The translations under genes were made by a program, and so were the position numbers. The notes beneath the pieces are model-generated. The model searched no databases and was not told where the DNA came from. It was given only the letters and a program-made list of their open reading frames with translations. A stretch of 64,000 bases of DNA from Streptomyces sp. NBC_01591. Its GTDB lineage: Bacteria; Actinomycetota; Actinomycetes; Streptomycetales; Streptomycetaceae. Shown here piece after piece: positions 36,738 to 46,149 of this stretch. Numbering within the stretch: position 1 is the first letter of the stretch; each line of letters opens with the position of its first letter. The stretch is from contig NZ_CP109327.1 of the NCBI RefSeq assembly GCF_035918155.1, positions 2,976,001-3,040,000 on the forward strand, written 5' to 3'.

Positions 36738-37720
36738 AGGGCGGCCCGGTCCTTCAGCGGCTCCCACCAGGCGCGGTTGTCGCGGTACCACTGCACGGTC
36801 TCGGCAAGGCCGGTGCGGAAGTCCTTGCGGGGCTCGTAGCCGAGCTCCTCGCGGATCTTGGTGCAGTCGACCGAGTAGCGGCGGTCGTGGCCCTTGCGGT
36901 CCTCGACGTAGGTGACGCTGGTGTCCCAGTCGGCGCCGCAGGCGTCCAGCAGCAGGCCGGTGAGCTCCTTGTTGGAGAGCTCGGTGCCGCCGCCGATGTT
37001 GTAGACCTCGCCGGCCCGGCCCTTGGTGCGGACCAGCTCGATGCCCTGGACGTGGTCGTCGATGTGCAGCCAGTCGCGGACGTTGGCGCCGTCGCCGTAG
37101 AGCGGGACCGTCTTGCCGTCCAGCAGGTTGGTGACGAAGAGCGGGATGACCTTCTCGGGGAAGTGGTGGTGCCCGTAGTTGTTGGAGCAGCGGGTCACCC
37201 GCACGTCGAGGCCGTGGGTGCGGTGGTACGAGAGCGCGATCAGGTCGCTGGACGCCTTGGCCGCGGAGTACGGCGAGTTGGGCGCGAGCGGGTGGGTCTC
37301 GGGCCAGGAGCCCTCGTCGATCGAGCCGTAGACCTCGTCGGTGGAGATGTGCACGAAGGTCTTGATGCCCGCCAGGTGCGCGGCGTGGATCAGGGTGTGG
37401 GTGCCCACGACGTTGGTACGGACGAACTCGGCGCCGCCGTCGATGGAACGGTCCACGTGGGACTCGGCGGCGAAGTGCACCACCTGGTCGTGCTCGGCCA
37501 TCAGCTTGGCGACCAGCTCCGGGTCGCAGATGTCACCCTGCACGAACCGGAAACCGGGGTGGTCGCGCACCTCGTCGAGGTTGGCCGGGTTGCCCGCGTA
37601 GGTGAGCTTGTCGAGCACGGTGACGGCGATGTCGCCGGGGCCCTCGGGGCCGAGCACCGTACGGACGTAGTGCGAGCCGATGAAGCCGGCGCCGCCGGTC
37701 ACCAGGATGTTCGTGGTCAT
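36734..37720 (-). CDS. rfbB: dTDP-glucose 4,6-dehydratase
   Basis: 328-residue extended SDR (RmlB). VTGGAGFIGSHYVR binds NAD, STDEVYGSIDEGSW is the dehydratase signature and YSAAKASSD holds the catalytic tyrosine/lysine. It converts dTDP-glucose to dTDP-4-keto-6-deoxyglucose. The ATG at 37720 overlaps the rfbA stop (ATGA). Confidence 0.96.
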   Translation of the reverse strand: MTTNILVTGGAGFIGSHYVRTVLGPEGPGDIAVTVLDKLTYAGNPANLDEVRDHPGFRFVQGDICDPELVAKLMAEHDQVVHFAAESHVDRSIDGGAEFVRTNVVGTHTLIHAAHLAGIKTFVHISTDEVYGSIDEGSWPETHPLAPNSPYSAAKASSDLIALSYHRTHGLDVRVTRCSNNYGHHHFPEKVIPLFVTNLLDGKTVPLYGDGANVRDWLHIDDHVQGIELVRTKGRAGEVYNIGGGTELSNKELTGLLLDACGADWDTSVTYVEDRKGHDRRYSVDCTKIREELGYEPRKDFRTGLAETVQWYRDNRAWWEPLKDRAAL

Positions 37721-38787
37721 GAAGAGATCTGCACCTTGCTGTGGTCGCCGAGCACGAGTCGGTGGGCGGACGGGGAACGGGGGGCGGGGGTCACTTCGAC
37801 GTCACGGCCGATGAGCGACGCCTCGACGCGGCGGACACCGGCGATGGAGGCGCCCCGCAGCACGATGGAGTACTCGATCTCACTGTCCTCGATGCGGACG
37901 TCCTCCGAGACCGAGGTGAACGGGCCCACGTACGCGCCGCTGATCACCGAACGGGCGCCGATGATCACGGGCCCGACGATGCGGCTGCCGCTGACCTTGG
38001 CGCCCGGCTCGATCCGGACCCGGCCGATGATCTCGCTGTCCGCGTCGACGTCGGCACCCTCCTGGAACGGCTCGACGGCCTCCAGGACGGTCCGGTTGAC
38101 CTCCAGCATGTCGGTGACGTTGCCGGTGTCCTTCCAGTAGCCGCGGATCGTGGTGGAGCGCACGTCGCGCTTCTGGTCGATCAGCCACTGGATGGCGTGC
38201 GTGATCTCCAGCTCGCCGCGCCAGGACGGCTCGATCGAGCGGACCGCCTCGTGGATGGCGGGGGTGAAGAGGTAGACGCCGACGAGCGCCAGATCGCTCT
38301 TGGGCTCCTTCGGCTTCTCCTCCAGCGCCGCCACCCGGCCGTCGGCGTCGAGCTCGGCGACACCGAAGGAGGTCGGGTTGGGCACCTGCGTCAGCAGGAT
38401 CTGCGCGTCGGGCTTGTCCGCGCGGAACTCCTCCACCAGACCGGTGATCCCACCGACGATGAAGTTGTCGCCGAGGTACATGACGAAGTCGTCGTCCCCC
38501 AGGAAGTCGCGGGCGATCAGCACCGCGTGGGCGAGACCGAGCGGCTCGTCCTGCGGGATGTACGTGACCTCGATGCCGAGCGCGGAACCGTCGCCGACCG
38601 CCTCGCGGATCTCGGGCGCGGTGTCGCCCACGATGATGCCGACCTCGGTGATGCCCGCTTCCGCGATGGCTTCCAGCCCGTAGAACAGCACGGGCTTGTT
38701 CGCCACGGGCACCAGCTGCTTGGCCGAGGTGTGTGTGATGGGACGCAGGCGGGTGCCGGCCCCTCCGGATAGTACGAGAGCCTTCAC
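37717..38787 (-). CDS. rfbA: Glucose-1-phosphate thymidylyltransferase (long form)
   Basis: 356 residues. The nucleotidyltransferase signature LSGGAGTRLRPITHTSAKQ and YLGDNFIVGG are present. A C-terminal left-handed beta-helix-like extension (IGRVRIEPGAKVSGSRIVGP) makes this the long RmlA/StrD-type rather than the 290-residue type. It makes dTDP-glucose. The GTG at 38787 is chosen (GGGGA upstream); the open frame continues to 38952 without homologous sequence. First gene of the rfbABD operon. Confidence 0.94.
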   Translation of the reverse strand: MKALVLSGGAGTRLRPITHTSAKQLVPVANKPVLFYGLEAIAEAGITEVGIIVGDTAPEIREAVGDGSALGIEVTYIPQDEPLGLAHAVLIARDFLGDDDFVMYLGDNFIVGGITGLVEEFRADKPDAQILLTQVPNPTSFGVAELDADGRVAALEEKPKEPKSDLALVGVYLFTPAIHEAVRSIEPSWRGELEITHAIQWLIDQKRDVRSTTIRGYWKDTGNVTDMLEVNRTVLEAVEPFQEGADVDADSEIIGRVRIEPGAKVSGSRIVGPVIIGARSVISGAYVGPFTSVSEDVRIEDSEIEYSIVLRGASIAGVRRVEASLIGRDVEVTPAPRSPSAHRLVLGDHSKVQISS

Positions 38788-38924
38788 GTGACGAGTCCCC
38801 ATGGTGATCTGTCGGTCCTGTCGCGGGCGCGACGTCCGAACGATTTTACTGAGCTTCTGTGCGTGGTCTTCGGTGAATCCGTCCAACGGGTGCACTCGGG
38901 ATCCACCCGGTGGACGAGCGGCCG

Positions 38925-40151
38925 TCACGCCGCGTTCAACCGTTCCTTCCATCGCCGCATGTCGCGGCGCATCCTGCGGACCACCCGCCGGGACAGCGAG
39001 GCCCGGCGGGCGGCGACCTTCGGCTGGTCGATGCGCTTGCCGTCGTGCCAGTCCGGCACGGTGACCTCATAGTTGGAATCGGCCAGACCGGCCGACCTGT
39101 CGCGGAAGTGCGGGTACGCGAGGTAGAGCTTGTCACCATTGCGCGAACTGACCACGTCCGGGACCGTCTTCGCCCGGACGTACCGCACCACCTCGATGAG
39201 CAGGTCCATCCTGCCCTGTGCCACACAGGCGAGACGCAGCCGCTCCGACACCTTGATCAGCCGGGCCACGCCGTCGTCCCAGTACGCGTCCATCAGCGGA
39301 GCCGCGAGTTCCATCTTGTGCCGCCGGACTTCCTCGGAATCCTTCAGCACAACGGGGCCGAACTGCTGGAGCATCCCTACCGTGAAGGGCCGGACCATCA
39401 GGAAATCCCGTTTCGGGCCCGCGGGTTCGATCCGGTGAATGAGCGCCATCATTGCGCGCATCGAGTCGAATCGCCACACGTAGGTTCCGCTCTTGGTGAC
39501 GTGCTTCCCGTCGTCACGACCCACGAGGTAATAGCAGACGTAATTGGAGATCACCGAGACCCCGGCACCGCGGAGATACGCCTCCATCGTGAAGAGGGCG
39601 TCCTCACCGGTTCTGAGATTCTCGTCGAATCTCAGGGCGAGACGCTCCAGGAGTTCACGCCGGAAGAGCTTCTGTGCGCTCAGGGTGTAAATGACCTTGG
39701 AGTTGTAGACGTCGACGCGCTCCTTGGTGGCCCGCCACATCGACTGTGGCGCCCCCCTGTTCACGCCGACCACCTTGCCGAGCACCACGTCGGTGCCGGC
39801 CCGGTCGGCCATGGCCACCATCCGCTCCAGGGCCTCGTCGCCGAAGTAGTCGTCCGCGTCCAGGAAGAACACATAGCGGCCGCGGGCCAGACCGAGGCCC
39901 ACATTGCGCGGCCCGCTGGGGCCGCCTGAGTTCTTCTGTCTGATCACTCTGGTCGGAACCTGCGACCTGGCCGCGAATTCCTCCAGATACTCGCCCGTGC
40001 CGTCGGTGGAACCGTCGTCGACCGCGACGATCTCGATCCGATCGGCACCGATGGTCTGCGCCTCCACCGATTCGAGGCAGCGAATGAGATAGGGCATCGC
40101 CTCATATGCACCGACAACCACGGTCACGTCAGGAATTTGCGTCTCGTTCAC
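38925..40151 (-). CDS. GT2-family glycosyltransferase
   Basis: 408 residues. A GT-A domain has VVVGAYEAMPYLIRCLES, VDDGSTDGT and FLDADDYF (DxD), with GPRNVGLGLARG in between. The basic C-terminus (SRRVVRRMRRDMRRWKERL) may bind membrane or anionic polymer. The GTG at 40151 (VNETQIPDVTVVVGAY) is inferred from homology; no good ribosome-binding site is seen. It shares NYxCYYxxxRDDG with the GT at 32096, suggesting they are paralogues acting on the same wall polymer. It runs toward rfbA, 137 bp from its start. Confidence 0.88.
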   Translation of the reverse strand: MNETQIPDVTVVVGAYEAMPYLIRCLESVEAQTIGADRIEIVAVDDGSTDGTGEYLEEFAARSQVPTRVIRQKNSGGPSGPRNVGLGLARGRYVFFLDADDYFGDEALERMVAMADRAGTDVVLGKVVGVNRGAPQSMWRATKERVDVYNSKVIYTLSAQKLFRRELLERLALRFDENLRTGEDALFTMEAYLRGAGVSVISNYVCYYLVGRDDGKHVTKSGTYVWRFDSMRAMMALIHRIEPAGPKRDFLMVRPFTVGMLQQFGPVVLKDSEEVRRHKMELAAPLMDAYWDDGVARLIKVSERLRLACVAQGRMDLLIEVVRYVRAKTVPDVVSSRNGDKLYLAYPHFRDRSAGLADSNYEVTVPDWHDGKRIDQPKVAARRASLSRRVVRRMRRDMRRWKERLNAA

Positions 40152-40223
40152 ACAAACAGAAGACAGCCGACCCGGCCCATTGGTTGTCTTGCGCCACACC
40201 GCCAAATGGTGACACTCATCACA

Positions 40224-40263
40224 AAGGCCCGGCACAACCCTTTGGAGGGGTATGCCGGGCCTT
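40224..40263 (-). terminator. Terminator after the TagF-like gene
   Basis: AAGGCCCGGCA (40224-40234) pairs with TGCCGGGCCTT (40253-40263), an 11-bp perfect stem. It lies just after the stop of the TagF-like gene, so the downstream GT2 gene needs its own promoter. Confidence 0.8.
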
Positions 40264-40294
40264 ACCTGATCGTGTAATGCAAATGGTTGACTTC

Positions 40295-42343
40295 TCAGCC
40301 GCCCACGGGCTCACCCAGGCTCTTCGCCACTCCGGCGTTCCGTGCGTCGGACTTGGCCGCGAGCGCCGTCACGGCCGTGTCGAACTGCACGATCGAGGTG
40401 GGCTCGTCCGGGCCGAGGAGGTACTGCTTCAGCTCACGCCGGGCATCCGCCTGGGCGTCCGCGGCCGGATCCGTCACCGCGGCGAGCAGGGCATCCAGCT
40501 CGGCCGCCGAGTTGGACAGGATCACCGCGGCGCGTACCGCGGTGTTCTGTCGGCGGAACTCGTCCTCGCCCAGTTCGGCCGAGTCCGTGACCGCGTACGG
40601 CTTGCCGCTCGCGATGAAGTCGGACACCACGCTGGAGATGTCCGAGACCATGGCGTCCGACTCGTTGAAGCAGTCGTACAGCCGCATCCGGGCTCCGGTG
40701 ATGACCCGGTGCTCCCACCAGCCCTGCGCACGCCAGGACGCCGCGTTCCACTCGTCCTTGAGCTTCGCCGTCTCGGCCTCGCGCGCCGGGTCGGCCAGCG
40801 AGTCGCGGGACAGCTCCGCCTCGTCCCGGGCTGCGCGGCCACCGCCGCCGGCCAGCTCGGCCAGCCGTGCCTCGATACGGGCCAGCTCGGCCCGCGCCTC
40901 GGCCTGCTCACCCTGCAGCGCGGCCGACTGCTCCGCCCAGCGGGGGTCGGTGGCGCGCTGGACCGCGGCCTGCTCGATCATCGCGGTGATGCGCAGGTGC
41001 ACCGCCTTGGCCTTCGCGCTGCGGGTGCCGGTGAAGGGGTGCGGCTTGTACAGCAGCCGGACCGGCTGCTCGGCCTCCAGCAGCCGCCTGACGATGTTCT
41101 CGCCGGCCAGCAGCAGGGAGGTGTTGCCCGGGTTGTCGTCCCAGCCCTCCCAGGTGGGGGCGTACAGCACGGTCGGGATCGGGTTCCCCGGCGTACCGGA
41201 CCACGACTGGATGGCGGCCAGCTGCGGGCGGCCCACCTCCACGATGTCGTCGTCCCGCACACCGACATCGGCCAGCGCGTAACGGTCGCGGCCGGCCCGG
41301 CCCGCGGTCCACACCTCGTCGTAGACCTTGCTGTACGGGTTGACGCTGGCGATCTTGTCGCTGTCGCCGTGACCGATGAAGACGTGCTTCATCGTCGGCA
41401 CCCGGAGCAGGTGGATGTTCTTGCCGACGTTGGCCGCGTAGAGCGCGACCCGCACCGACGAGAGGTCCAGGTTCATCAGGTGCACGCCGCCGGGCACACA
41501 GAGCACCGGCACCGAGGTCGTGGCGAGCTGCGGCACGATGTTGCGCTCACGCAGCAGGATCATCGGCCGCCCGCCGAGCTGGGCCATCGTCTCCAGCCAC
41601 ATGTTGGCCTGGTAGGCGGAGTCCTTGGAGCCGGAGAAGTACAGCATCACGGTCGGCCGGTACTCGGCGAGCCAGTCGCCCACCGCGTTGAGGACCTTGG
41701 TCTCCGGCGGTACGAGCCGGCTCGGCCGGACGTACGGCAGCAGCGCCACCAGGTAGCAGACCGCGAGAACGAGCGTCAGGCCGAGGCCGATGTACGCGAT
41801 GATGTCCTTGCCGGTCTCGACGGCGACCAGCACGCCCACCATCGAGAAGATGTCCAGGTGCAGCATCTTCTCCGCGGGGCGGCTCATCAGGCGTTGCGGC
41901 GGGGCATCCGCTATCCGCACCGACGCCAGGTCGATGTTGCGGGTGACCACCGGAAGCTTGCGGCGGAGCCGGATCAGGGTGACCATGGCGCTCTGCGGCG
42001 CCTGGAGTCCGTAGAACGCCAGGAGGCAGGCGACCGTCACGTAGAAAAGCGTCTCCTCGCCGTATCCCATGCGGGAGAGCAGCAGGATGAGCAGCAGTTG
42101 CCGGACCAGGAAGCGGATCGAAAGCCCCGCCCGGACGGCGGCGAGCCGGTTGATCAGATAGCTGCCGCAGTGGTGCAGATACCGGTCCGCGAGATAGGTG
42201 GCCGCGGTGGCCGCGGCGAAGAACCAGAGATTGGGGATTATTGCCGCGAGCATTATGCACGGGAACCCCAGAGCCACCAGGAGCGCGGCGGCCAGCTCCG
42301 AACCGCTGCCCACCCGAGCCAAGCGCATGGCTTTCGAAATCAC
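40295..42343 (-). CDS. Membrane-anchored CDP-glycerol/ribitol glycerophosphotransferase-like protein (TagF type)
   Basis: 682 residues. The N-terminal part (1 to about 210) has several TM helices (LVALGFPCIMLAAIIPNLWF; LGLTLVLAVCYLVALLPYV). A GT-B domain with TagF signatures follows: MKHVFIGHGDSDK, VLYAPTWEGW, LLYKPHPFTGTR and SDAMVSDISSVVSDFIASGKP. Between the two C-terminal motifs is an Ala/Glu/Arg-rich coiled-coil insertion (AEARAELARIEARLAELA). TagF-type enzymes polymerise polyol-phosphate from CDP-polyol. With the TarI-TarJ-like gene upstream, CDP-ribitol is a likely donor (inference). An integral-membrane TagF is unusual compared with peripheral Firmicute enzymes. Confidence 0.9.
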   Translation of the reverse strand: MISKAMRLARVGSGSELAAALLVALGFPCIMLAAIIPNLWFFAAATAATYLADRYLHHCGSYLINRLAAVRAGLSIRFLVRQLLLILLLSRMGYGEETLFYVTVACLLAFYGLQAPQSAMVTLIRLRRKLPVVTRNIDLASVRIADAPPQRLMSRPAEKMLHLDIFSMVGVLVAVETGKDIIAYIGLGLTLVLAVCYLVALLPYVRPSRLVPPETKVLNAVGDWLAEYRPTVMLYFSGSKDSAYQANMWLETMAQLGGRPMILLRERNIVPQLATTSVPVLCVPGGVHLMNLDLSSVRVALYAANVGKNIHLLRVPTMKHVFIGHGDSDKIASVNPYSKVYDEVWTAGRAGRDRYALADVGVRDDDIVEVGRPQLAAIQSWSGTPGNPIPTVLYAPTWEGWDDNPGNTSLLLAGENIVRRLLEAEQPVRLLYKPHPFTGTRSAKAKAVHLRITAMIEQAAVQRATDPRWAEQSAALQGEQAEARAELARIEARLAELAGGGGRAARDEAELSRDSLADPAREAETAKLKDEWNAASWRAQGWWEHRVITGARMRLYDCFNESDAMVSDISSVVSDFIASGKPYAVTDSAELGEDEFRRQNTAVRAAVILSNSAAELDALLAAVTDPAADAQADARRELKQYLLGPDEPTSIVQFDTAVTALAAKSDARNAGVAKSLGEPVGG

Positions 42344-42409
42344 GAAGTACCGCTCCCGAGGGTGCCGACTTTTACCTTACGTGGGGAATGTGAAGACAGA
42401 GCTTCACGA

Positions 42410-42455
42410 ATTCGGACCCCTGCGGTTCGCACTTGGCGACTGCAGGGGTCCGAAT
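42410..42455 (-). terminator. Terminator after the cytidylyltransferase/SDR gene
   Basis: ATTCGGACCCCTGC (42410-42423) pairs with GCAGGGGTCCGAAT (42442-42455), a perfect 14-bp stem about 20 bp after the stop codon at 42475. Confidence 0.85.
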
Positions 42456-42474
42456 AGTCGATTGTCAAGCAGTA

Positions 42475-43974
42475 TTACACATCGGCCTGACGGTCCAGGA
42501 CAGCGGCAAGCGCCTGCTCGAAACCGGATGCCTCGGAGGCACCGCGGGTCGGATCCTGCTGGCGTACGTCGATGACATGGCCGGTCATCTCGGAGAGCAG
42601 GACGTCGAGCGAGGTCCTGGCGACCGCCTCGGAGGAGAGCAGCGTGCCCGCGGGCTCGTCGCCGAACGCCTTGGTGCGCATCGGGGTGGCGGTGCGCTCG
42701 GGGTTCACGCAGTTCACCCGCACGCCGTCGGCCGCCCACTCGTCCGAGAGCGCCTGGGTGAGGTTCACCATGGCGGCCTTGGTCGACGAGTAGAGGCTGT
42801 ACTCCGCGCGGCCCCGGGTGTAGCTGCTGGAGGTGTAGAGCAGCAGCTGGCCCTTGGCCTCGGCGAGGTACTTGTACGAGGCGCGGGCGATCTGCACGGG
42901 TGCCAGGTAGTTGACGTTCAGCGCTTCCTGGATGACCGCGCTGTCCGTCTCGGCGAGCTTGCCGATGCGGAGCACGCCCGCGGTGTTGATCACGTAGTCG
43001 ACGCGGCCGGTGTCGGCGTACGCCTTGGAGAGCGCCTCGTCGATGTGCTCGGGGTTCTCCACGTGCGTACCGGTGGTGGAGCGGCCCAGGGCGTAGACGG
43101 TGGCGCCGTAGGACTCGGCGAGCGTCGCGATGTCCGCGCCGATGCCGTACGAGCCGCCGAAGACGACGAGGGTCTTGCCGGTGAGCAGCTCACGGTAGGC
43201 CGCGTCGTCGGTCGGCTGCGGGACGGCCGTGGAGGCCAGCTGGAAGAGCTTGTCCGCGATGAAGACGTCGACCGGCTGGGTGACCTTCATGTTGTACTCG
43301 TCGCCCGCCACGACGTAGATCGGTACGTCGGGGAGGTACTTCAGCACGACCGAGCAGTCGTCGGTGGCCTGGAAGTTCGGGTCGCCGGCTGCGACCTCGT
43401 ACGCCCGGCGGATCGTGGAGAGCTTGAAGGCCTGCGGCGTCTGGCCGCGGCGCAGCCGGGAGCGGTCGGGCACATCGGTGATGAACTCGCCGTCGCCGCC
43501 GTGGGTGCGGGTCACGATGATCGTGTCCGCGGACGGGATGGCGACGTCGACCGCCTGGTAGCGGTCCAGTGCGTCGACGCAGCCCTTGATGACGCGCTGC
43601 GAGAGCAGCGGGCGCACGGCATCGTGGAAGAGGACGTTGCGGTCCTCTCCCTCGGCCAGGCCCTCGCCGAGGGCCGCGATGGCGCGCTCGGTGGTCTCAT
43701 TGCGCGTGGAGCCGCCCTCGATCACCTTGGAGACCTTGGTGAGCCCGGCCTTGGCGACGATCTTCTCGACGTCGGGCACGTAGCCCGGAGCCATCAGCAC
43801 GATGACGTCGTCGATGGAGTCGGCCTGCTGGAAGATCGACAGTGTGTGCTCGATGACAGCCTTGCCTGCGATCTTCAGCAGCTGCTTGGGAATGGACAGA
43901 CCCACGCGCTGGCCGGTACCGCCGGCGAGCACGACTGCTGTGGTTCGGGCTTTGACTATGTGCTGAGCAGACAC
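42475..43974 (-). CDS. Bifunctional cytidylyltransferase/SDR oxidoreductase (TarI-TarJ-like fusion)
   Basis: 499 residues. Residues 1 to about 240 form an IspD/TarI-type cytidylyltransferase (AVVLAGGTGQRVGLSIPKQL; LFHDAVRPLLSQRVI; PDRSRLRRGQTPQAF). Residues about 250-499 form a short-chain dehydrogenase (LVVFGGSYGIGADIATLAES; NTAGVLRIGKLAE; YSLYSSTKAAMVNLTQAL, the YxxxK catalytic pair). Such fusions reduce ribulose-5-phosphate and make CDP-ribitol. In Gram-positives TarI and TarJ do this separately, though the reductase family differs. GTG 43974 start. It lies upstream of the TagF-like gene, consistent with polyribitol-type wall polymer synthesis. The exact polyol is not proven. Confidence 0.9.
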   Translation of the reverse strand: MSAQHIVKARTTAVVLAGGTGQRVGLSIPKQLLKIAGKAVIEHTLSIFQQADSIDDVIVLMAPGYVPDVEKIVAKAGLTKVSKVIEGGSTRNETTERAIAALGEGLAEGEDRNVLFHDAVRPLLSQRVIKGCVDALDRYQAVDVAIPSADTIIVTRTHGGDGEFITDVPDRSRLRRGQTPQAFKLSTIRRAYEVAAGDPNFQATDDCSVVLKYLPDVPIYVVAGDEYNMKVTQPVDVFIADKLFQLASTAVPQPTDDAAYRELLTGKTLVVFGGSYGIGADIATLAESYGATVYALGRSTTGTHVENPEHIDEALSKAYADTGRVDYVINTAGVLRIGKLAETDSAVIQEALNVNYLAPVQIARASYKYLAEAKGQLLLYTSSSYTRGRAEYSLYSSTKAAMVNLTQALSDEWAADGVRVNCVNPERTATPMRTKAFGDEPAGTLLSSEAVARTSLDVLLSEMTGHVIDVRQQDPTRGASEASGFEQALAAVLDRQADV

Positions 43975-44212
43975 AGACGACCTACCTTGCGAGGGCTGGG
44001 AGATACAGCGATGGTTGCACTCTCCGTTACCGTCTCGCAAGGTGGACGTCGGCCACCGCATGCCGTATCGAAACCTTCTGTTGCCTTGCGATCAGGGCGA
44101 ATACCGGAGTTAACGCTTCCTGGCCAGGTGATCGACGCCACACGAGTGAGCGGCATGATTCACCCTTGAGCGGGTTCGGTTCCCCCGGACGTATGACGCG
44201 GAGAGCGTGCAC

Positions 44213-44252
44213 GGCCGCCGAACGGGCTTACGGAACAGGCCCGTCGGCGGCC
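44213..44252 (-). terminator. obgE terminator
   Basis: GGCCGCCGAACGGGC (44213-44227) pairs with GCCCGTCGGCGGCC (44239-44252), a 14-bp stem with one bulged A, just after the obgE stop. Confidence 0.75.
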
Positions 44253-44262
44253 GCGGCTCGGT

Positions 44263-45699
44263 CTAGAACGGGTTGAACTCGTCGAACTCGCGCTGCGCCT
44301 CGTCGAGTTCCGACTCACGCTCGCGCCTGCGCTGCGCCGCCGGACGCGGTGCTTCGAGCCGGTGGTCCTCGCCACGACGGCCGAGCATCTCCGCGCCCGC
44401 CGCCAGGGTCGGCTCCCAGTCGAAGACGACCGCGTTGTCCTCGGCACCGATGGCGACGCCGTCGCCCGCCCGGGCACCGGCCTTCACCAGTGCGTCCTCG
44501 ACGCCGAGACGGTTGAGCCGGTCCGCCAGGTAACCGACGGCCTCGTCGTTGTTGAAGTCGGTCTGGCGCACCCAGCGCTCCGGCTTCTCGCCGCGCACCC
44601 GGTAGATGCCGTCCTCCTCCAGCGTGACGGTGAAGCCCGCGTCGTCGACGGCCTTCGGACGGATGACGATCCGGGTCGCCACCTCCACCGGCTTGGCCGC
44701 ACGCGCCTCGGCGATGATGCCCGCGAGCGCGAAGGAGAGCTCCTTCAGACCGGTGTGGGCGACGGCGGACACCTCGAAGACGCGGTAGCCGCGCTCCTCC
44801 AGGTCCGGGCGGATCATGTCGGCGAGGTCCTGGCCGTCCGGGATGTCGATCTTGTTGAGGACGACGATGCGAGGTCGGTCCTCCAGACCGCCGTACTGCT
44901 TCAGCTCCTCCTCGATCGTGTCGAGGTCGGAGACCGGGTCACGGTCGGACTCCAGCGTCGCGGTGTCCAGCACGTGCACGAGCACCGAGCAGCGCTCCAC
45001 GTGCCGCAGGAACTCCAGGCCGAGGCCGCGGCCCTGGCTGGCGCCCGGGATCAGGCCCGGGACATCGGCGACGGTGTAGACGGTGCTGCCCGCGGTGACC
45101 ACGCCGAGGTTCGGGACGAGGGTCGTGAAGGGGTAGTCGGCAATCTTCGGCTTGGCCGCCGACAGGACGGAGATCAGCGAGGACTTGCCGGCGCTCGGGT
45201 AGCCGACCAGTGCGACATCGGCGACGGTCTTGAGCTCCAGGACGATGTCCCGGGCCTCACCGGGCTCGCCGAGCAGCGCGAAGCCGGGGGCCTTGCGCCG
45301 GGCGGAGGCCAGCGCGGCGTTGCCGAGGCCACCGCGGCCGCCCTGTCCGGCGACGAACGTGGTGCCCTGGCCGACCAGGTCGGCGAGCACGTTGCCGTTC
45401 CCGTCGAGCACGACCGTGCCGTCGGGCACCGGCAGGACCAGGTCCTGGCCGTCCTTGCCGGAACGGTTGTCGCCCGCGCCGGGCTGGCCGTTGGTGGCCT
45501 TGCGGTGGGGGTGGTGGTGGTAGTCGAGGAGCGTGGTGATCGCCTGGTCGACGACCAGGGTCACATCGCCGCCGCGGCCGCCGTTGCCGCCGTCCGGACC
45601 GCCGAGCGGCTTGAACTTCTCACGGTGTACGGAGGCACAGCCGTGGCCCCCGTTACCCGCGGCGACATGCAGCTCGACGCGGTCCACGAAGGTGGTCAT
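44263..45699 (-). CDS. obgE: Obg-family GTPase (CgtA)
   Basis: 478 residues. The Obg N-terminal glycine-rich fold ([19 protein letters not shown]) is followed by the G domain with P-loop [12 protein letters not shown] and NKIDIP. A C-terminal OCT domain ([20 protein letters not shown]) ends in an acidic tail. Obg is an essential ribosome-assembly and growth-control GTPase; S. coelicolor Obg affects the onset of differentiation. The ATG at 45699 has a perfect GGAGG. It follows rplU-rpmA in the conserved rplU-rpmA-obg order. Confidence 0.97.
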   Translation of the reverse strand: MTTFVDRVELHVAAGNGGHGCASVHREKFKPLGGPDGGNGGRGGDVTLVVDQAITTLLDYHHHPHRKATNGQPGAGDNRSGKDGQDLVLPVPDGTVVLDGNGNVLADLVGQGTTFVAGQGGRGGLGNAALASARRKAPGFALLGEPGEARDIVLELKTVADVALVGYPSAGKSSLISVLSAAKPKIADYPFTTLVPNLGVVTAGSTVYTVADVPGLIPGASQGRGLGLEFLRHVERCSVLVHVLDTATLESDRDPVSDLDTIEEELKQYGGLEDRPRIVVLNKIDIPDGQDLADMIRPDLEERGYRVFEVSAVAHTGLKELSFALAGIIAEARAAKPVEVATRIVIRPKAVDDAGFTVTLEEDGIYRVRGEKPERWVRQTDFNNDEAVGYLADRLNRLGVEDALVKAGARAGDGVAIGAEDNAVVFDWEPTLAAGAEMLGRRGEDHRLEAPRPAAQRRRERESELDEAQREFDEFNPF

Positions 45700-45809
45700 G
45701 GTTGAAACCTCCAGTTACATACATGCAGAAATGTCTCACTCGTGCTGTCTCGCCGGCACGTGCCGTACCGCTGGGAGAAAGCCGTCTCTCATGGGAGAAA
45801 CACGCGAAA

Positions 45810-45846
45810 GGCGGACCCGCTTCCCGTACGGGAAGTGAGGTCCGCC
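45810..45846 (-). terminator. Hairpin between rpmA and obgE
   Basis: GGCGGACC (45810-45817) pairs with GGTCCGCC (45839-45846), with an inner stem TTCCCGTACGGGAA. It may end or attenuate the rplU-rpmA transcript before obgE, so obgE may be partly uncoupled. Confidence 0.65.
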
Positions 45847-45877
45847 TCCGCAGAAACCGCTCGACGAGCGCCGAAAA

Positions 45878-46135
45878 TCAGCCGGCGATCGGAACGATGT
45901 TCACGACCTTGCGGCCACGGTGCGTGCCGAACTCGACCGCACCGGCGGCGAGTGCGAACAGCGTGTCGTCGCCGCCACGGCCGACGCCCGTGCCCGGGTG
46001 GAAGTGGGTGCCGCGCTGGCGGACCAGGATCTCACCGGCGTTGACGGCCTGACCGCCGAAGCGCTTCACGCCGAGCCGCTGAGCATTGGAATCGCGCCCG
46101 TTCCGGGTGGACGATGCGCCCTTCTTGTGTGCCAT
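45878..46135 (-). CDS. rpmA: 50S ribosomal protein L27
   Basis: 85 residues: [20 protein letters not shown] is the diagnostic L27 N-terminus, whose tail reaches the peptidyl-transferase centre. There is no N-terminal extension of the Firmicute cleaved type. It lies 14 bp after rplU. Confidence 0.98.
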   Translation of the reverse strand: MAHKKGASSTRNGRDSNAQRLGVKRFGGQAVNAGEILVRQRGTHFHPGTGVGRGGDDTLFALAAGAVEFGTHRGRKVVNIVPIAG

Positions 46136-46149
46136 GTCTCCTCAGTCCC

